Shown: positions 48,501-56,774 of the stretch, in pieces
Numbering within the stretch: position 1 is the first letter of the stretch
Layout: each line of letters begins with the position of its first letter
Source: JANMDU01 sp031375105
Lineage (GTDB): Bacteria > Pseudomonadota > Gammaproteobacteria > Burkholderiales > Burkholderiaceae_C
Direction: 5' to 3'
Assembly (NCBI GenBank): GCA_031375105.1
Contig: JANMHJ010000002.1
Coordinates: 1-64,000, forward strand
Length of the DNA: 64,000 nucleotides
The notes under the pieces: generated by a model
What the model was told of the DNA's origin: nothing
Database searches by the model: none
What the model saw: only the letters and a program-made list of their open reading frames with translations
Translations under genes and position numbers: made by a program

Positions 48501-48920
48501 CTACTCAACAGGCATCCAAGGATTGATCAGCGTCAGCGCTGTGCCTGCAAAGTCAGGCGTGTTTCGCGTCACCACAGCAAAGCGATGCTCAAGCGCCACC
48601 GCAGCAACCATCGCATCGCGCTCAGAGCGCGGATTGGGAATATGCAGGCTGGCGCAGATAGGGGCAGTTTTGGCTGTGAAAGGCAAGATACGCCCCTCGA
48701 AGTGCTGGAGTACTTGGTTCAGCCAACGTCTGAGGCCTTGGCCTTGTGCAGGCACTTTGCTTTCAAGACGCTGAACTCCCAATTCAAGCTCAAAAATGAC
48801 TGGAGCACATAAAAAAAGCGTAGCAGGCAATTGTTGCTTCGCCCACGCGCGAACCTGCTGCGATTGCATTGGTTTACCAACACGTAGCTCAGAGATCACA
48901 TTGCTATCAAGTAAATACAC
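48501..48920 (-). CDS. vapC: VapC-type PIN domain toxin
   Basis: A 139-residue PIN RNase. MYLLDSNVISELR gives the first aspartate and serine, FELELGVQRLE the glutamate and SERDAMVAAVALEHRFAVVT the later acids, ending TRNTPDFAG and a proline-rich tail. GTG start. It follows its antitoxin by six bases. VapC toxins cleave tRNA or rRNA when the antitoxin is lost. Confidence 0.88.
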   Translation of the reverse strand: MYLLDSNVISELRVGKPMQSQQVRAWAKQQLPATLFLCAPVIFELELGVQRLESKVPAQGQGLRRWLNQVLQHFEGRILPFTAKTAPICASLHIPNPRSERDAMVAAVALEHRFAVVTRNTPDFAGTALTLINPWMPVE

Positions 48921-48926
48921 AATGCG

Positions 48927-49193
48927 TCACTCATTCTCGAAATCTGGAATCTTGAATTTGACGTTCATCTTAGGCGGATCAAATTCAAACTCACCGCCAC
49001 CAGGAATACTGTCCATCACTTCCAGCAAAGAGCGCTCCTGCTGCCCCGCAATCCGGTGATACTCCTCAATGCGCAGCAGCGCGAAGGAAGGCTTACCGCG
49101 ATCCGTGATAAACACCGGCCCCGCGCCTGCCGCCCGCTTGGCAGCCGCCACATCCCGCGTGAATTCGCGGCTAGAAATCGTGCTAATGCTCAT
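48927..49193 (-). CDS. Phd/YefM-type antitoxin
   Basis: An 88-residue protein beginning SISTISSREFTRDVAAAKRA and FITDRGKPSFALLRIEEYHR, the Phd/YefM DNA-binding pattern. The acidic C-terminal tail (GGGEFEFDPPKMNVKFKIPD) would wrap the toxin. AAGGAG precedes the ATG. It forms a toxin-antitoxin operon with the PIN gene and probably represses it. Confidence 0.85.
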   Translation of the reverse strand: MSISTISSREFTRDVAAAKRAAGAGPVFITDRGKPSFALLRIEEYHRIAGQQERSLLEVMDSIPGGGEFEFDPPKMNVKFKIPDFENE

Positions 49194-49248
49194 GACAAGC
49201 TCCTTTCGGCAAAGAATGCTTGTATGTTATGACAATTTACTCAATTCG

Positions 49249-49806
49249 TCAATCCAGCGCCTTGTACATCAACGTCGTCCCCACCAGACCACCGCGAGGC
49301 AGCAGCGCATATCCCGGCACCTCGCCCGCAACTTGCCAACCGCAGCGCTGGTAAAGCCGCCAGCCAGCCTCATTCGTCACGGTATCAAGCACCAGCAGCG
49401 TCTTGCCCGCCGCCAGCGCATGCACCTCAGCCGAGCGCATCAGCGCTTCGCCCAGCCCCTGCCTGCGCGCACGCGAATGCACCAGCATCTTCGCCACATC
49501 CGCGCGATGCGGCTGGTTATCCGGCTGCGCCGTAATCAGCTGCACCGTGCCCACCAGTTGACCAGACGTATGCCGAGCAACTAACAAAATCCGCTCCCCG
49601 CGCACCACGCCAGCCAACACCCCCCGCCAAAAATCCAGCGCCTTCTCCCGCGGCAGCGGCCACATAAAACTCACCGAAGCTCCCTGCTCCACGCAATCCT
49701 TCAAAACATCGGCCAGCTCGCCGGCTAACGCCTCCAGTTCAGCGGCATCCAACGAAACAGAAACGCGCTCGATGTTCCACGCGGGTGTTGCCATGCTGTT
49801 ACCCAT
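49249..49806 (-). CDS. GNAT family acetyltransferase
   Basis: A 185-residue acetyltransferase with strands SGQLVGTVQLITAQ, the acetyl-CoA site VHSRARRQGLGEALMRSAEV and LDTVTNEAGWRLYQRCGW. ATG 49806 has TTGGAG seven bases upstream and overlaps the stop of the preceding acetyltransferase gene; ATG 49794 is an alternative. The substrate is unknown. Confidence 0.82.
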   Translation of the reverse strand: MGNSMATPAWNIERVSVSLDAAELEALAGELADVLKDCVEQGASVSFMWPLPREKALDFWRGVLAGVVRGERILLVARHTSGQLVGTVQLITAQPDNQPHRADVAKMLVHSRARRQGLGEALMRSAEVHALAAGKTLLVLDTVTNEAGWRLYQRCGWQVAGEVPGYALLPRGGLVGTTLMYKALD

Positions 49807-50335
49807 CGACTGGCTCCAAAGGTGTAGCCAACACAAGCTGCATCAGCGCCAAATCCAGCCAACGGCCAAACTTAAAAGCCGCTTGCTTGACGACCCCACA
49901 ATGCTGAAAACCTAGCTTCTCATGCATTGAAATGCTCACAACATTCGCCAAATCAATCGCACCCACCATCACATGCTTGTTCTGCTGCTGAGCGCGCTCT
50001 ATCAGCGCCGCCATCAGTTGCTGCCCCAGCCCATGGCCGCGAAAATCGCGGTGGATATACACCGAATGCTCCACCGAGTATTTGTAAGCTGGCCAAGCGC
50101 GAAATGTGCCATAGCTGGCAAAACCCATCAACGTGCCATCGCTCGCCTCAATGCCCAGCACCGGGAATTGCCCCGCAGTTTTCGCAGCAAACCAAGCTGT
50201 CATTGCATCGGGCGCGCGCGGCTTGTAGTCGTACAAAGCCGTGGAGTTGACAATCGCTTCGTTAAAAATATGCAAGATCGCATTCGCATGCAGCTCATAA
50301 GTGCAATCCACCAAGCGCGTTGGCTCTGAGTTCAT
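49799..50335 (-). CDS. Phosphinothricin-type N-acetyltransferase (GNAT)
   Basis: A 178-residue GNAT of the PAT/MddA group: HIFNEAIVNSTALYDYKPR, SVYIHRDFRGHGLGQQLM and SISMHEKLGFQHCGVVKQAA are typical. AAGGAG lies six bases before ATG 50335. Members acetylate phosphinothricin-like or methionine-derivative substrates; the native substrate is unknown. Overlaps the next acetyltransferase gene and follows an XRE-cupin regulator gene in the same direction, likely one operon. Confidence 0.87.
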   Translation of the reverse strand: MNSEPTRLVDCTYELHANAILHIFNEAIVNSTALYDYKPRAPDAMTAWFAAKTAGQFPVLGIEASDGTLMGFASYGTFRAWPAYKYSVEHSVYIHRDFRGHGLGQQLMAALIERAQQQNKHVMVGAIDLANVVSISMHEKLGFQHCGVVKQAAFKFGRWLDLALMQLVLATPLEPVDG

Positions 50336-50360
50336 CTGAATCTCCTTTATCAATGCGGCA

Positions 50361-50936
50361 TCAAGCCTGCCCCACCACGTACCGAGCCGCCTTCGCACCA
50401 GGGTTAAAAAACACAATTGGCTGATCCACTGTCATCGCCAAGCAGTCGCCCTTGTGCAGCGCATGCACCTGAGCGCTCAGCGTGATTTGCAACTGCCCCT
50501 CCAGCAGCCAGACCTGCTGATCCACTGGCGGCAGCGCCGCGTTCGGCTCATAGGCAATGCGTGCGCCAGCAGGAAAACTCACCTCAATCAGCCGCAACCG
50601 AGACGCATGCCCCGGCGGCGACACGCTGCGCCGCTCGTAGCCCGTGGCCGGGTCTTGCCACAGCAATTGATCCGCGCGGCGCGACATCGGCGAGGCGTTC
50701 CCCGCAGGCTCCAGCAAATGCGTGAGCACCACGCCCAGCGCGGAAGCCAAGCGATCCAACACCAGCGCCGTTGGGTTCGTCTCGCAGCGCTCAATCTGCG
50801 AAATCATCGACCGACTCACCCCACTGCGCTGCGCCAGCTCCTGCAAAGACAATCCGCTGCGCGAGCGCAGCGCCGCAATCCGCTGCGCCAAATGCTGCGC
50901 AAATGCTCTGTTGCTGGGGGCGTTTTGATCTTCCAT
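50361..50936 (-). CDS. XRE-cupin transcriptional regulator
   Basis: A 191-residue regulator with an N-terminal helix-turn-helix (LSLQELAQRSGVSRSMISQI) and a C-terminal cupin (ARIAYEPNAALPPVDQQVWL, LEGQLQITL). It ends 25 bases before the acetyltransferase start and probably controls the operon in response to a small ligand. Confidence 0.9.
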   Translation of the reverse strand: MEDQNAPSNRAFAQHLAQRIAALRSRSGLSLQELAQRSGVSRSMISQIERCETNPTALVLDRLASALGVVLTHLLEPAGNASPMSRRADQLLWQDPATGYERRSVSPPGHASRLRLIEVSFPAGARIAYEPNAALPPVDQQVWLLEGQLQITLSAQVHALHKGDCLAMTVDQPIVFFNPGAKAARYVVGQA

Positions 50937-51004
50937 AAATCCATTATATTGGATTTAATTATTTTTTATTGGATTTTTATGAAGAAAGGGAACACACCCA
51001 CAAA

Positions 51005-51045
51005 CTATCAAATCAATAGCACTTCGCGCATTGCCAACGCCGGCT
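51005..51045 (+). repeat. Interspersed ATAGC repeat, copy 18 (orientation A)
   Basis: CTATCAAATCAATAGCACTT then CGCGCATTGCCAACGCCGGC. Intergenic, upstream of the XRE-cupin gene. Confidence 0.7.
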
Positions 51046-51128
51046 ACCATCGCTTTTCAGCCTCAGAAGTAGTCAAAAACAGCTAAAAAGCAAAAAAATT
51101 AATCTTTTTCAATGCCGTTTAGCACGCT

Positions 51129-51170
51129 ACCCGGCACAGAATCTGCGTGGCATGCTATCAAATTTATAGC
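51129..51170 (+). repeat. Interspersed ATAGC repeat, copy 19 (orientation B)
   Basis: ACCCGGCACAGAATCTGCGT then GGCATGCTATCAAATTTATA. It ends four bases before the thioesterase pseudogene stop. Confidence 0.8.
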
Positions 51171-51173
51171 TCC

Positions 51174-51667
51174 CTACACAGCCAGCGCCGCATCCAGCGC
51201 TTGCAATTTCGCTGGCATGCTCGCAAAGCTAGCCGGCAGAACAGTCAGCGGCGGCACCGTGATGCGCCCTTTTTTAAACTTCATTTTCACCACCACCTGC
51301 GCCACCTCGTGGCGCCCGCATGCATCGTGTGTGAGAAGTAAGCGCATTTTTCGTCGGCATACATCAGCCGCGTCTCCACCCGCACGCGGCTGAACATCAC
51401 AGCAGGCCGCGCAAACGTCACCACCTGCGCCAAATTCACAAAGGCCACGCCGCTGCGAATGAGCGAAAAAAACTGACCCACCTTGAGTAAATAATCGATC
51501 TGCGCCGTCTCTGCAAACTGCAAAACCTTGTCGCTCTTCAAAACGCGAATGCCAGTGTCAAAAGGCATAACCCAAAACCACACCGTCGTCACATCATTCG
51601 CGGCTTTGCTCCCCTGCGCGAAGAGGTCGAGAAAAAAGGCGATCAAATTTCGTAAGAATCCCGACAC
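51174..51667 (-). pseudogene. Frameshifted acyl-CoA thioesterase-like gene
   Basis: One frame encodes WFWVMPFDTGIRVLKSDKVL, FAETAQIDYLLKVGQ and FSRVRVETRLMYADEKCAYF up to SHTMHAG, a 4HBT-like thioesterase. It then hits a stop (RWRRWW). Shifting by one base near 51315-51325 restores RHEVAQVVVKMKFKKGRITV, PPLTVLPASFASMP and a stop at 51174. A single missing base explains it. Either a recent pseudogene or a sequencing error. Confidence 0.65.
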
Positions 51668-51837
51668 AAAATTCCTTCATGAAAACGTCCGACGAAGCGC
51701 CTCGCTCTTGATCCCACAGTGACGCAACATTCTGCAAAGCCGCCAACTGATGTTACCCGTCAACATACACCGGCTGCCTAGCGGCCTGATACACATGCAT
51801 CAGGTGGCACTCAGCACTCAGCGCACAGCGCCCATCA

Positions 51838-51886
51838 CTATTAATTTAATAGCAAACTAAGTAGAAAATATAACGGGAAGGGCCCC
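51838..51886 (+). repeat. Interspersed ATAGC repeat, copy 20 (orientation A)
   Basis: CTATTAATTTAATAGCAAAC, TAAGTAGAAAATATAACGGG, AAGGGCCCC. Intergenic, near-consensus. Confidence 0.85.
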
Positions 51887-51950
51887 TTTTTACCCTCAAA
51901 ACCCAAGATACACGCATAAAAGCCCAAGAAACCAATTTTCCAAGCTTTTT

Positions 51951-52001
51951 AGCCCTCTACCCCTTATAGAATCAGCGCAGAGCGCTATGTATTTAATAGC
52001 A
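51951..52001 (+). repeat. Interspersed ATAGC repeat, copy 21 (orientation B)
   Basis: AGCCCTCTACCCCTTATAGA, ATCAGCGCAGAGCGCTATGT, ATTTAATAGCA. Intergenic, 65 bases from copy 20 in the opposite direction. Confidence 0.85.
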
Positions 52002-52067
52002 ATTGACTTCATAAATAGAAATTGACCCGATAGTCATTAAGCTATCAGGGTCATTGATTTTCTTGAT

Positions 52068-52097
52068 TTGGCACTCTCAGGCTAAGAGTGCTAATAT
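52068..52097 (+). promoter_or_regulatory. CIRCE operator overlapping the rpoH promoter
   Basis: TTGGCACTC-N9-GAGTGCTAA matches the HrcA operator CIRCE (TTAGCACTC-N9-GAGTGCTAA) with one change in the left arm. It spans a promoter TTGGCA-18-TAATAT (52068-52073 and 52092-52097), so bound HrcA would block RNA polymerase. Confidence 0.85.
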
Positions 52098-52169
52098 TGC
52101 GTTATGTCAGCGAAAACCCGCACTTTTAGCGCAGTCGCTGGCAATAGAGAAGAAAGAAGGAGTTCCGTC

Positions 52170-53114
52170 ATGTCTGGAGCTTTAGCTGTATCGAACAACA
52201 CCGCCGTCTCCAATTGGAGCGGTATGAGCCTCGTGCCCTCTCTGGGCAATTTGGATGCGTATATCAGCGCGGCCAATCGCATGCCCATGCTCACGCTGGA
52301 AGAAGAGCAGCGCTATGCGCGTCAGTGGCGTGAGAATGAGAATATGGAGGCTGCTGGGCGGCTGGTGCTCTCGCATCTGCGCTTGGTGATCTCTACCGCT
52401 CGCCAATATCTGGGCTACGGCCTAGCGCATGCGGATTTGATCCAAGAGGGCAATGTGGGGCTGATGAAGGCTGTGAAGCGCTTTGATCCGGATCAAGGCG
52501 TGCGCCTCGTGAGCTATGCGCTGCACTGGATCAAGGCCGAGATTCATGAATATATTTTGAAGAATTTCCGCATGGTCAAGGTGGCCACCACCAAGGCGCA
52601 GCGCAAGCTTTTCTTCAATCTGCGCTCCATGAAGCAAGGCTTCAAACACGATGCCGCCGAAGAGCTAGAGGGCACGACGCACCGCGATTCACTCAACACC
52701 AAAGAGATCGATGCCGTCGCAGCCAAACTCAATGTGAAGCGTGAAGAAGTCATTGAGATGGAAGCGCGTTTTGCAGGCGGCGATGTGTTGCTTGATCCTG
52801 CGCCTTCGGATGACGGTGAAGAAGCCTTTGGCCCGATTGCGTATCTGTCTGACAACTCGATGGAGCCTACCGCGCAACTCGAAGCCCGTGAGCGTGATCA
52901 TCTTGCAGGCGATGGTGTGCAAGCAGCCATGGCCCAGCTCGATCCGCGCAGCAAGCGCATCATCGAAGAGCGCTGGCTCAAGGTGAATGACAACGGCTCT
53001 GGCGGCCTCACTTTGCATGATCTGGCGGCGGAATACGGCGTAAGCGCCGAGCGCATTCGCCAGATTGAAGTGGCGGCGATGAAGAAAATGAAGAAGGCTT
53101 TGATGCCAGCCTGA
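52170..53114 (+). CDS. rpoH: Heat-shock sigma factor RpoH (sigma-32)
   Basis: A 314-residue sigma factor directing RNA polymerase to chaperone genes. Region 2 (AHADLIQEGNVGLMKAVKRF, VRLVSYALHWIKAEIHEYIL), the RpoH box AQRKLFFNLR and region 4 (LHDLAAEYGVSAERIRQIEV) are present. ATG 52170 is chosen because AAGGAG precedes it; an in-frame ATG at 52104 sits next to the predicted transcription start and lacks a ribosome site. The CIRCE site implies HrcA repression, relieved on heat stress. Confidence 0.96.
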   Translation: MSGALAVSNNTAVSNWSGMSLVPSLGNLDAYISAANRMPMLTLEEEQRYARQWRENENMEAAGRLVLSHLRLVISTARQYLGYGLAHADLIQEGNVGLMKAVKRFDPDQGVRLVSYALHWIKAEIHEYILKNFRMVKVATTKAQRKLFFNLRSMKQGFKHDAAEELEGTTHRDSLNTKEIDAVAAKLNVKREEVIEMEARFAGGDVLLDPAPSDDGEEAFGPIAYLSDNSMEPTAQLEARERDHLAGDGVQAAMAQLDPRSKRIIEERWLKVNDNGSGGLTLHDLAAEYGVSAERIRQIEVAAMKKMKKALMPA

Positions 53115-53137
53115 TGACGGATTGACAGTGATCCTCG

Positions 53138-53173
53138 CAAGCCCCGCTGTGCTTACAACGGGGCTTGTGTTTT
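53138..53173 (+). terminator. Rho-independent terminator of rpoH
   Basis: CAAGCCCCG and CGGGGCTTG arms with a 12-base loop, followed by TGTTTTT. Confidence 0.85.
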
Positions 53174-53278
53174 TATGCGACGGTATTGACGGCCCGCCGT
53201 CAACTTCTTCACGAAGCAAAGGTAACTAAAGAAACCTCTGTAGTAGTTTAGTGTTACAACTGGTAGCATGCTAGGCAC

Positions 53279-55120
53279 ATGACTTCCCGTTTCTATCAGG
53301 CCATCCGCTTCAACACGCTGATGACACGCAGCTTGCGTTTCATCGCTGGCTTTGCTTTGGTTTACGTTGCGCTGTTGTCATACAAGCAAGTATCAGCCCA
53401 AGATACTTTGCCACGAAACCCAAGCCCTGTGGCCACACCGCCGTCCCGTGCCTTGGGTCAGCGTCCACTGACCACCAACGATCTGAATGCCAATACCAAG
53501 CACGCCGACATTTCTGCGCTGACCGAATATTGGATCGACGATGCCCCCGATTCGAATCTTGACGCTATGCTAGCGCGCGCCACGGCGGGCACAGACCTCT
53601 TCAAACCCAGTCAAAACACAGATTCGCACCGCGTTCATGGCAAGGTGCTTTGGTTGCGTTTTGAAGTGAAGGTGAGCGATCCGCGCTCACGTTGGCTCTT
53701 GGAGCTGCGCTCGCCTTTGGTGGATGACGTGCAACTGTATTGGCGTGATGCCAACAATCAGTGGATGTCGCTCAAAGCAGGTGATGCGGTGCCCCGCAGT
53801 CAATGGCCGCTGCAAACGCGAATGCCTACTTTCATGCTGGCTGAAAGAGAAGGTGATGTGCAGTATTACCTTCGGGTGCAAAACGCACGCGCCCCTGTCT
53901 CACTGCCCATGCACATCTATCGCGACAACACTTATCTAGGTGACCGGCAGCTCGAACTGCTCTTTCTAGGCAGTTTCATCGGTCTCATCGGTCTGATGCT
54001 GGTCACCAGTGTCGCCATGGCTGTGCTGCGTCGCGAGAAAGCATTTGCAGCCTATTCGGTCTATCTGGTGTCTTTGGGCTTGTTTATCTTGACGAACACT
54101 GGTCTCACCTCGCTGTTTTTATGGAATGACTCGCCCATTCTGGCAGACCGGCTCAACTATGTTTGGGCAGGATTGGCTGGTGCTCTTGGCCCTCTGCTGG
54201 TGCGTGTCGTTATTCAACCAGGGCTGCGAAGCCATCTCTTTGACATCGTGTTGTCCTTACATTTAGCCATCATGCTCACCGCTACCGGATTGGAGCTTTT
54301 CTCTCCTTCGATAGCATCGTACCGCGTTCTCAACTTTGGCACGATGGCCTCCATTGGTATCGTCTATACATTGATTGTGATCGCTTGGCAGCGCGGGGAA
54401 AAGATCACACGCTGGCTGGCCATCAGCTTTGCGCCTGTCGCGTTGTCTGCACTGCCTCTCATCTTGCGTAATTTCGGTCTCATTCCTAACAGCTGGCTCA
54501 CCAGCTATGCCCCTCTGATCGCCAACAGCATAGAGATACCCCTGCTGCTCTATGCACTGTCTGTGCGCAGCAATGCGCGCCGCGAAGCCTTAGCGCGCGC
54601 TGACGGCCTGCCTAGCCAAGATGCACTCACTGGTCTGCCTAATATGCATAATTTTTTGCAGCAAATGCATGGCAGTATCACTCGCGCACATCGCTTTGGT
54701 CATCCATACGGTTTGCTGATGGTGGAGCTCGCAAATCATGCTTGGTACGTCAAAGAGCACGGTCGTGAAATGGCTGATCGCGCCTTGATCCTGACCAGCA
54801 TGCGACTACAGCAGCAGCTGCGCGATGTGGATGCTGTTTGCCGCATAGATGAATCAAATTTTGTGATCTTGGTGGAGGGCGCTTGCAATCCAAGGCAGCT
54901 CACCAAGCTAGCTGCCCGCGTGTCAGCCAGCGGGCATGCACCCACGGATATTTTGCCAGTGGGTGCCTGCCTGCAATTTTCCGTTTGCTGTGCGCTGATG
55001 CCTACGCCAGAGTCGCGCGAGGCAGGTGACGATGCCCATTCCCAGCTCGGCTGGCTGATAGCCGCCGCTGAAGCCACCTCGCCCGAGCAGCGCAAGCTGG
55101 TGCGCAGCATCGGCTTTTAA
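53279..55120 (+). CDS. 7TM-DISM sensor with degenerate GGDEF domain
   Basis: A 613-residue membrane protein. After a signal/anchor (FIAGFALVYVALLSYKQVSA) comes a periplasmic 7TMR-DISMED2-like sensor (about 75-225, VLWLRFEVKVSDPRSRWLLE), then seven membrane helices (about 230-435) and a GGDEF-like domain (ALTGLPNMHNFLQQM). The catalytic GGDEF position reads CRIDESNFVILVEG, so cyclase activity is probably lost. It may act as a receptor or partner. No neighbouring c-di-GMP gene. Confidence 0.82.
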   Translation: MTSRFYQAIRFNTLMTRSLRFIAGFALVYVALLSYKQVSAQDTLPRNPSPVATPPSRALGQRPLTTNDLNANTKHADISALTEYWIDDAPDSNLDAMLARATAGTDLFKPSQNTDSHRVHGKVLWLRFEVKVSDPRSRWLLELRSPLVDDVQLYWRDANNQWMSLKAGDAVPRSQWPLQTRMPTFMLAEREGDVQYYLRVQNARAPVSLPMHIYRDNTYLGDRQLELLFLGSFIGLIGLMLVTSVAMAVLRREKAFAAYSVYLVSLGLFILTNTGLTSLFLWNDSPILADRLNYVWAGLAGALGPLLVRVVIQPGLRSHLFDIVLSLHLAIMLTATGLELFSPSIASYRVLNFGTMASIGIVYTLIVIAWQRGEKITRWLAISFAPVALSALPLILRNFGLIPNSWLTSYAPLIANSIEIPLLLYALSVRSNARREALARADGLPSQDALTGLPNMHNFLQQMHGSITRAHRFGHPYGLLMVELANHAWYVKEHGREMADRALILTSMRLQQQLRDVDAVCRIDESNFVILVEGACNPRQLTKLAARVSASGHAPTDILPVGACLQFSVCCALMPTPESREAGDDAHSQLGWLIAAAEATSPEQRKLVRSIGF

Positions 55121-55141
55121 TCTCAGCCCGCTCAGGCGGGT

Positions 55142-55147
55142 TATAAT
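55142..55147 (+). promoter_or_regulatory. Probable -10 box of the rpsF operon
   Basis: TATAAT immediately after the short CCCGC-TCAG-GCGGG stem that follows the sensor gene, 87 bases before rpsF. Confidence 0.5.
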
Positions 55148-55234
55148 CATGGGCTTTCCCCTTGCTGCACTGGCTCTTGACGCGTCAGGCAGCTTTTCGA
55201 GCTTTTATCGGCTCATCATCCATCAGGAGTATTC

Positions 55235-55609
55235 ATGCGTCACTATGAAATCATCTTGCTGATCCACCCGGATCAAAGCGAGCAAGTTCCGGCTATGCTG
55301 GAGCGCTACAAGGGCATGGTCACCACCGGCGGCGGAAAAATCCACCGCGTGGAAGACTGGGGCCGTCGCCAACTGGCTTACCAAGTTAACAAGCTATCCA
55401 AGGCACATTACCTTTGCATCAACATCGAAGCCGATCAGGCTGTGATGGTCGAGTTGGAGCATGCCTTCAAATTCAACGATGCTGTGCTGCGTCACCTCAC
55501 CGTGCTCAAGAAGCAAGCCGACACCGCGCCATCTTCCATGATGAAGCAAGTCGAGCGCGAAGAAGCCCGCAAAGCCCAGCAGGAGCAATACGCCGCCCAG
55601 CCAAATTAA
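55235..55609 (+). CDS. rpsF: 30S ribosomal protein S6
   Basis: A 124-residue protein starting MRHYEIILLIHPDQSEQVPA, with KIHRVEDWGRRQLAYQVNK and LEHAFKFNDAVLRHL, full S6 pattern and acid/basic tail. CAGGAG precedes the ATG. First of rpsF-priB-rpsR-rplI. Confidence 0.97.
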   Translation: MRHYEIILLIHPDQSEQVPAMLERYKGMVTTGGGKIHRVEDWGRRQLAYQVNKLSKAHYLCINIEADQAVMVELEHAFKFNDAVLRHLTVLKKQADTAPSSMMKQVEREEARKAQQEQYAAQPN

Positions 55610-55627
55610 GGTTTCGGCGAGTTCACT

Positions 55628-55924
55628 TTGAACGCCTTTGTCCTGACTGCCCACGTTGCTGAAATCAGCGCCCAGCGCTACACACCAGCAGGCATTCCAG
55701 CCATCGATTTGGTCCTCCAACACGAGTCCTCCCAAATCGAAGCCGGACAGGAAAGAAAGGTTCACTTGAGCCTACGCTCCCTTGCACTTGGCACCACAGC
55801 AGAAACGCTGGCTAAGCTCAAGATCGGGCAAACCGCCAAGTTCAAAGGATTCCTCGCTGCCACCAAAAATGGCAAAGGCTCTGTGTTCCACATCACTGAT
55901 ATTGATTTAACCCCCCTTAACTAG
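55628..55924 (+). CDS. priB: Primosomal replication protein PriB
   Basis: A 98-residue single-stranded-DNA-binding OB-fold protein used in replication restart. Segments YTPAGIPAIDLVLQHESSQI and GSVFHITDIDL fit PriB, as does its place between rpsF and rpsR. The start is TTG at 55628, with GGCGAG six bases upstream; no ATG or GTG fits the family N-terminus (NAFVLTAHVAE). Confidence 0.92.
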   Translation: MNAFVLTAHVAEISAQRYTPAGIPAIDLVLQHESSQIEAGQERKVHLSLRSLALGTTAETLAKLKIGQTAKFKGFLAATKNGKGSVFHITDIDLTPLN

Positions 55925-55934
55925 GAAGACCATC

Positions 55935-56216
55935 ATGGCCACTTTCGGTAAAAAGCCCTTCGACAAAAACAAGAAGCGCCCCGCACAAAACCCCCTGTTC
56001 AAACGCAAGCGTTTCTGCCGCTTCACCGTCACAGGCGTTGTTGAAATCGACTACAAAGACATCGATGTCTTGCGCGATTTCATCGGCGAAAACGGCAAAA
56101 TCACGCCCGCTCGCCTGACCGGCACGCGCGCGATTTTCCAGCGCCAACTCACCACCGCCATCAAGCGTGCGCGCTATTTGGCCATGGTGCCCTACAGCGA
56201 TCAACATCGCGTTTAA
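55935..56216 (+). CDS. rpsR: 30S ribosomal protein S18
   Basis: A 93-residue basic protein with RKRFCRFTVTGVVEIDYKDI, the KITPARLTGTRAIFQRQLTT core and AIKRARYLAMVPYSDQH. Ten bases after priB. Confidence 0.97.
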   Translation: MATFGKKPFDKNKKRPAQNPLFKRKRFCRFTVTGVVEIDYKDIDVLRDFIGENGKITPARLTGTRAIFQRQLTTAIKRARYLAMVPYSDQHRV

Positions 56217-56233
56217 GCCCTAGGAGAACCCAC

Positions 56234-56686
56234 ATGCAAATCATTCTTCTCGACAAAGTGATCAACCTCGGCAACCTAGGCGATATCGTCAAGGTTAAAG
56301 ACGGCTATGCCCGTAACTTCCTGATCCCCGAAGGCCGCGCTCGCCGCGCTACCGCCTCTGCCAAAGCCGAATTCGAAGCCAAGCGCGCCGATTTGGAAAA
56401 AGCAGCAGCAGCTAAATTGGCCGAAGCGCAAGCCCAAGGCGAAAAGCTCTCGGGTGCCAACGTCAAAATCACGCAAAAAGCCGGTGTGGACGGCCGTTTG
56501 TTTGGCTCAGTCACCAACTTCGACATCGCCGAAGAGCTGGGCAAAATGGGCTTCGCGGTTCATAAGAGCCAAGTGCGTATGCCTCTGGGCCCCATCAAGA
56601 TCACCGGTGACAGCAAAGTCTCCGTGGCCTTGCACACCGATGTGGTGGTGGAAGTGGGCGTGACTGTGTACGGCGAAACCGCCTAA
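56234..56686 (+). CDS. rplI: 50S ribosomal protein L9
   Basis: A 150-residue protein: MQIILLDKVINLGNLGDIVK, the VKDGYARNFLIPEGRA signature, a long helix and the C-terminal rRNA-binding domain (DGRLFGSVTNFDIAEEL). AGGAG precedes the ATG. Last gene of the operon. Confidence 0.97.
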   Translation: MQIILLDKVINLGNLGDIVKVKDGYARNFLIPEGRARRATASAKAEFEAKRADLEKAAAAKLAEAQAQGEKLSGANVKITQKAGVDGRLFGSVTNFDIAEELGKMGFAVHKSQVRMPLGPIKITGDSKVSVALHTDVVVEVGVTVYGETA

Positions 56687-56708
56687 GCCTTACAGCCTTT
56701 CAAAAGCA

Positions 56709-56739
56709 AGAGCCCGTGTCGCAAGACCCGGGCTTTTTT
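56709..56739 (+). terminator. Rho-independent terminator of the rpsF operon
   Basis: AGAGCCCG and CGGGCTTT arms around an 11-12-base loop, ending in TTTTTT. Confidence 0.85.
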
Positions 56740-56774
56740 CATGCGCAAGCATGCTTTAACATCATCCACGCCTC

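Larger units (their letters stand above)
51668..52169. other. Gene-free region with two repeat copies, an inverted repeat and the rpoH promoter
   Basis: About 500 bases without a credible gene. They contain repeat copies 20 and 21, an inverted repeat TGACCCGATAG...CTATCAGGGTCA at 52023-52053, and the CIRCE/promoter region. Confidence 0.65.
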
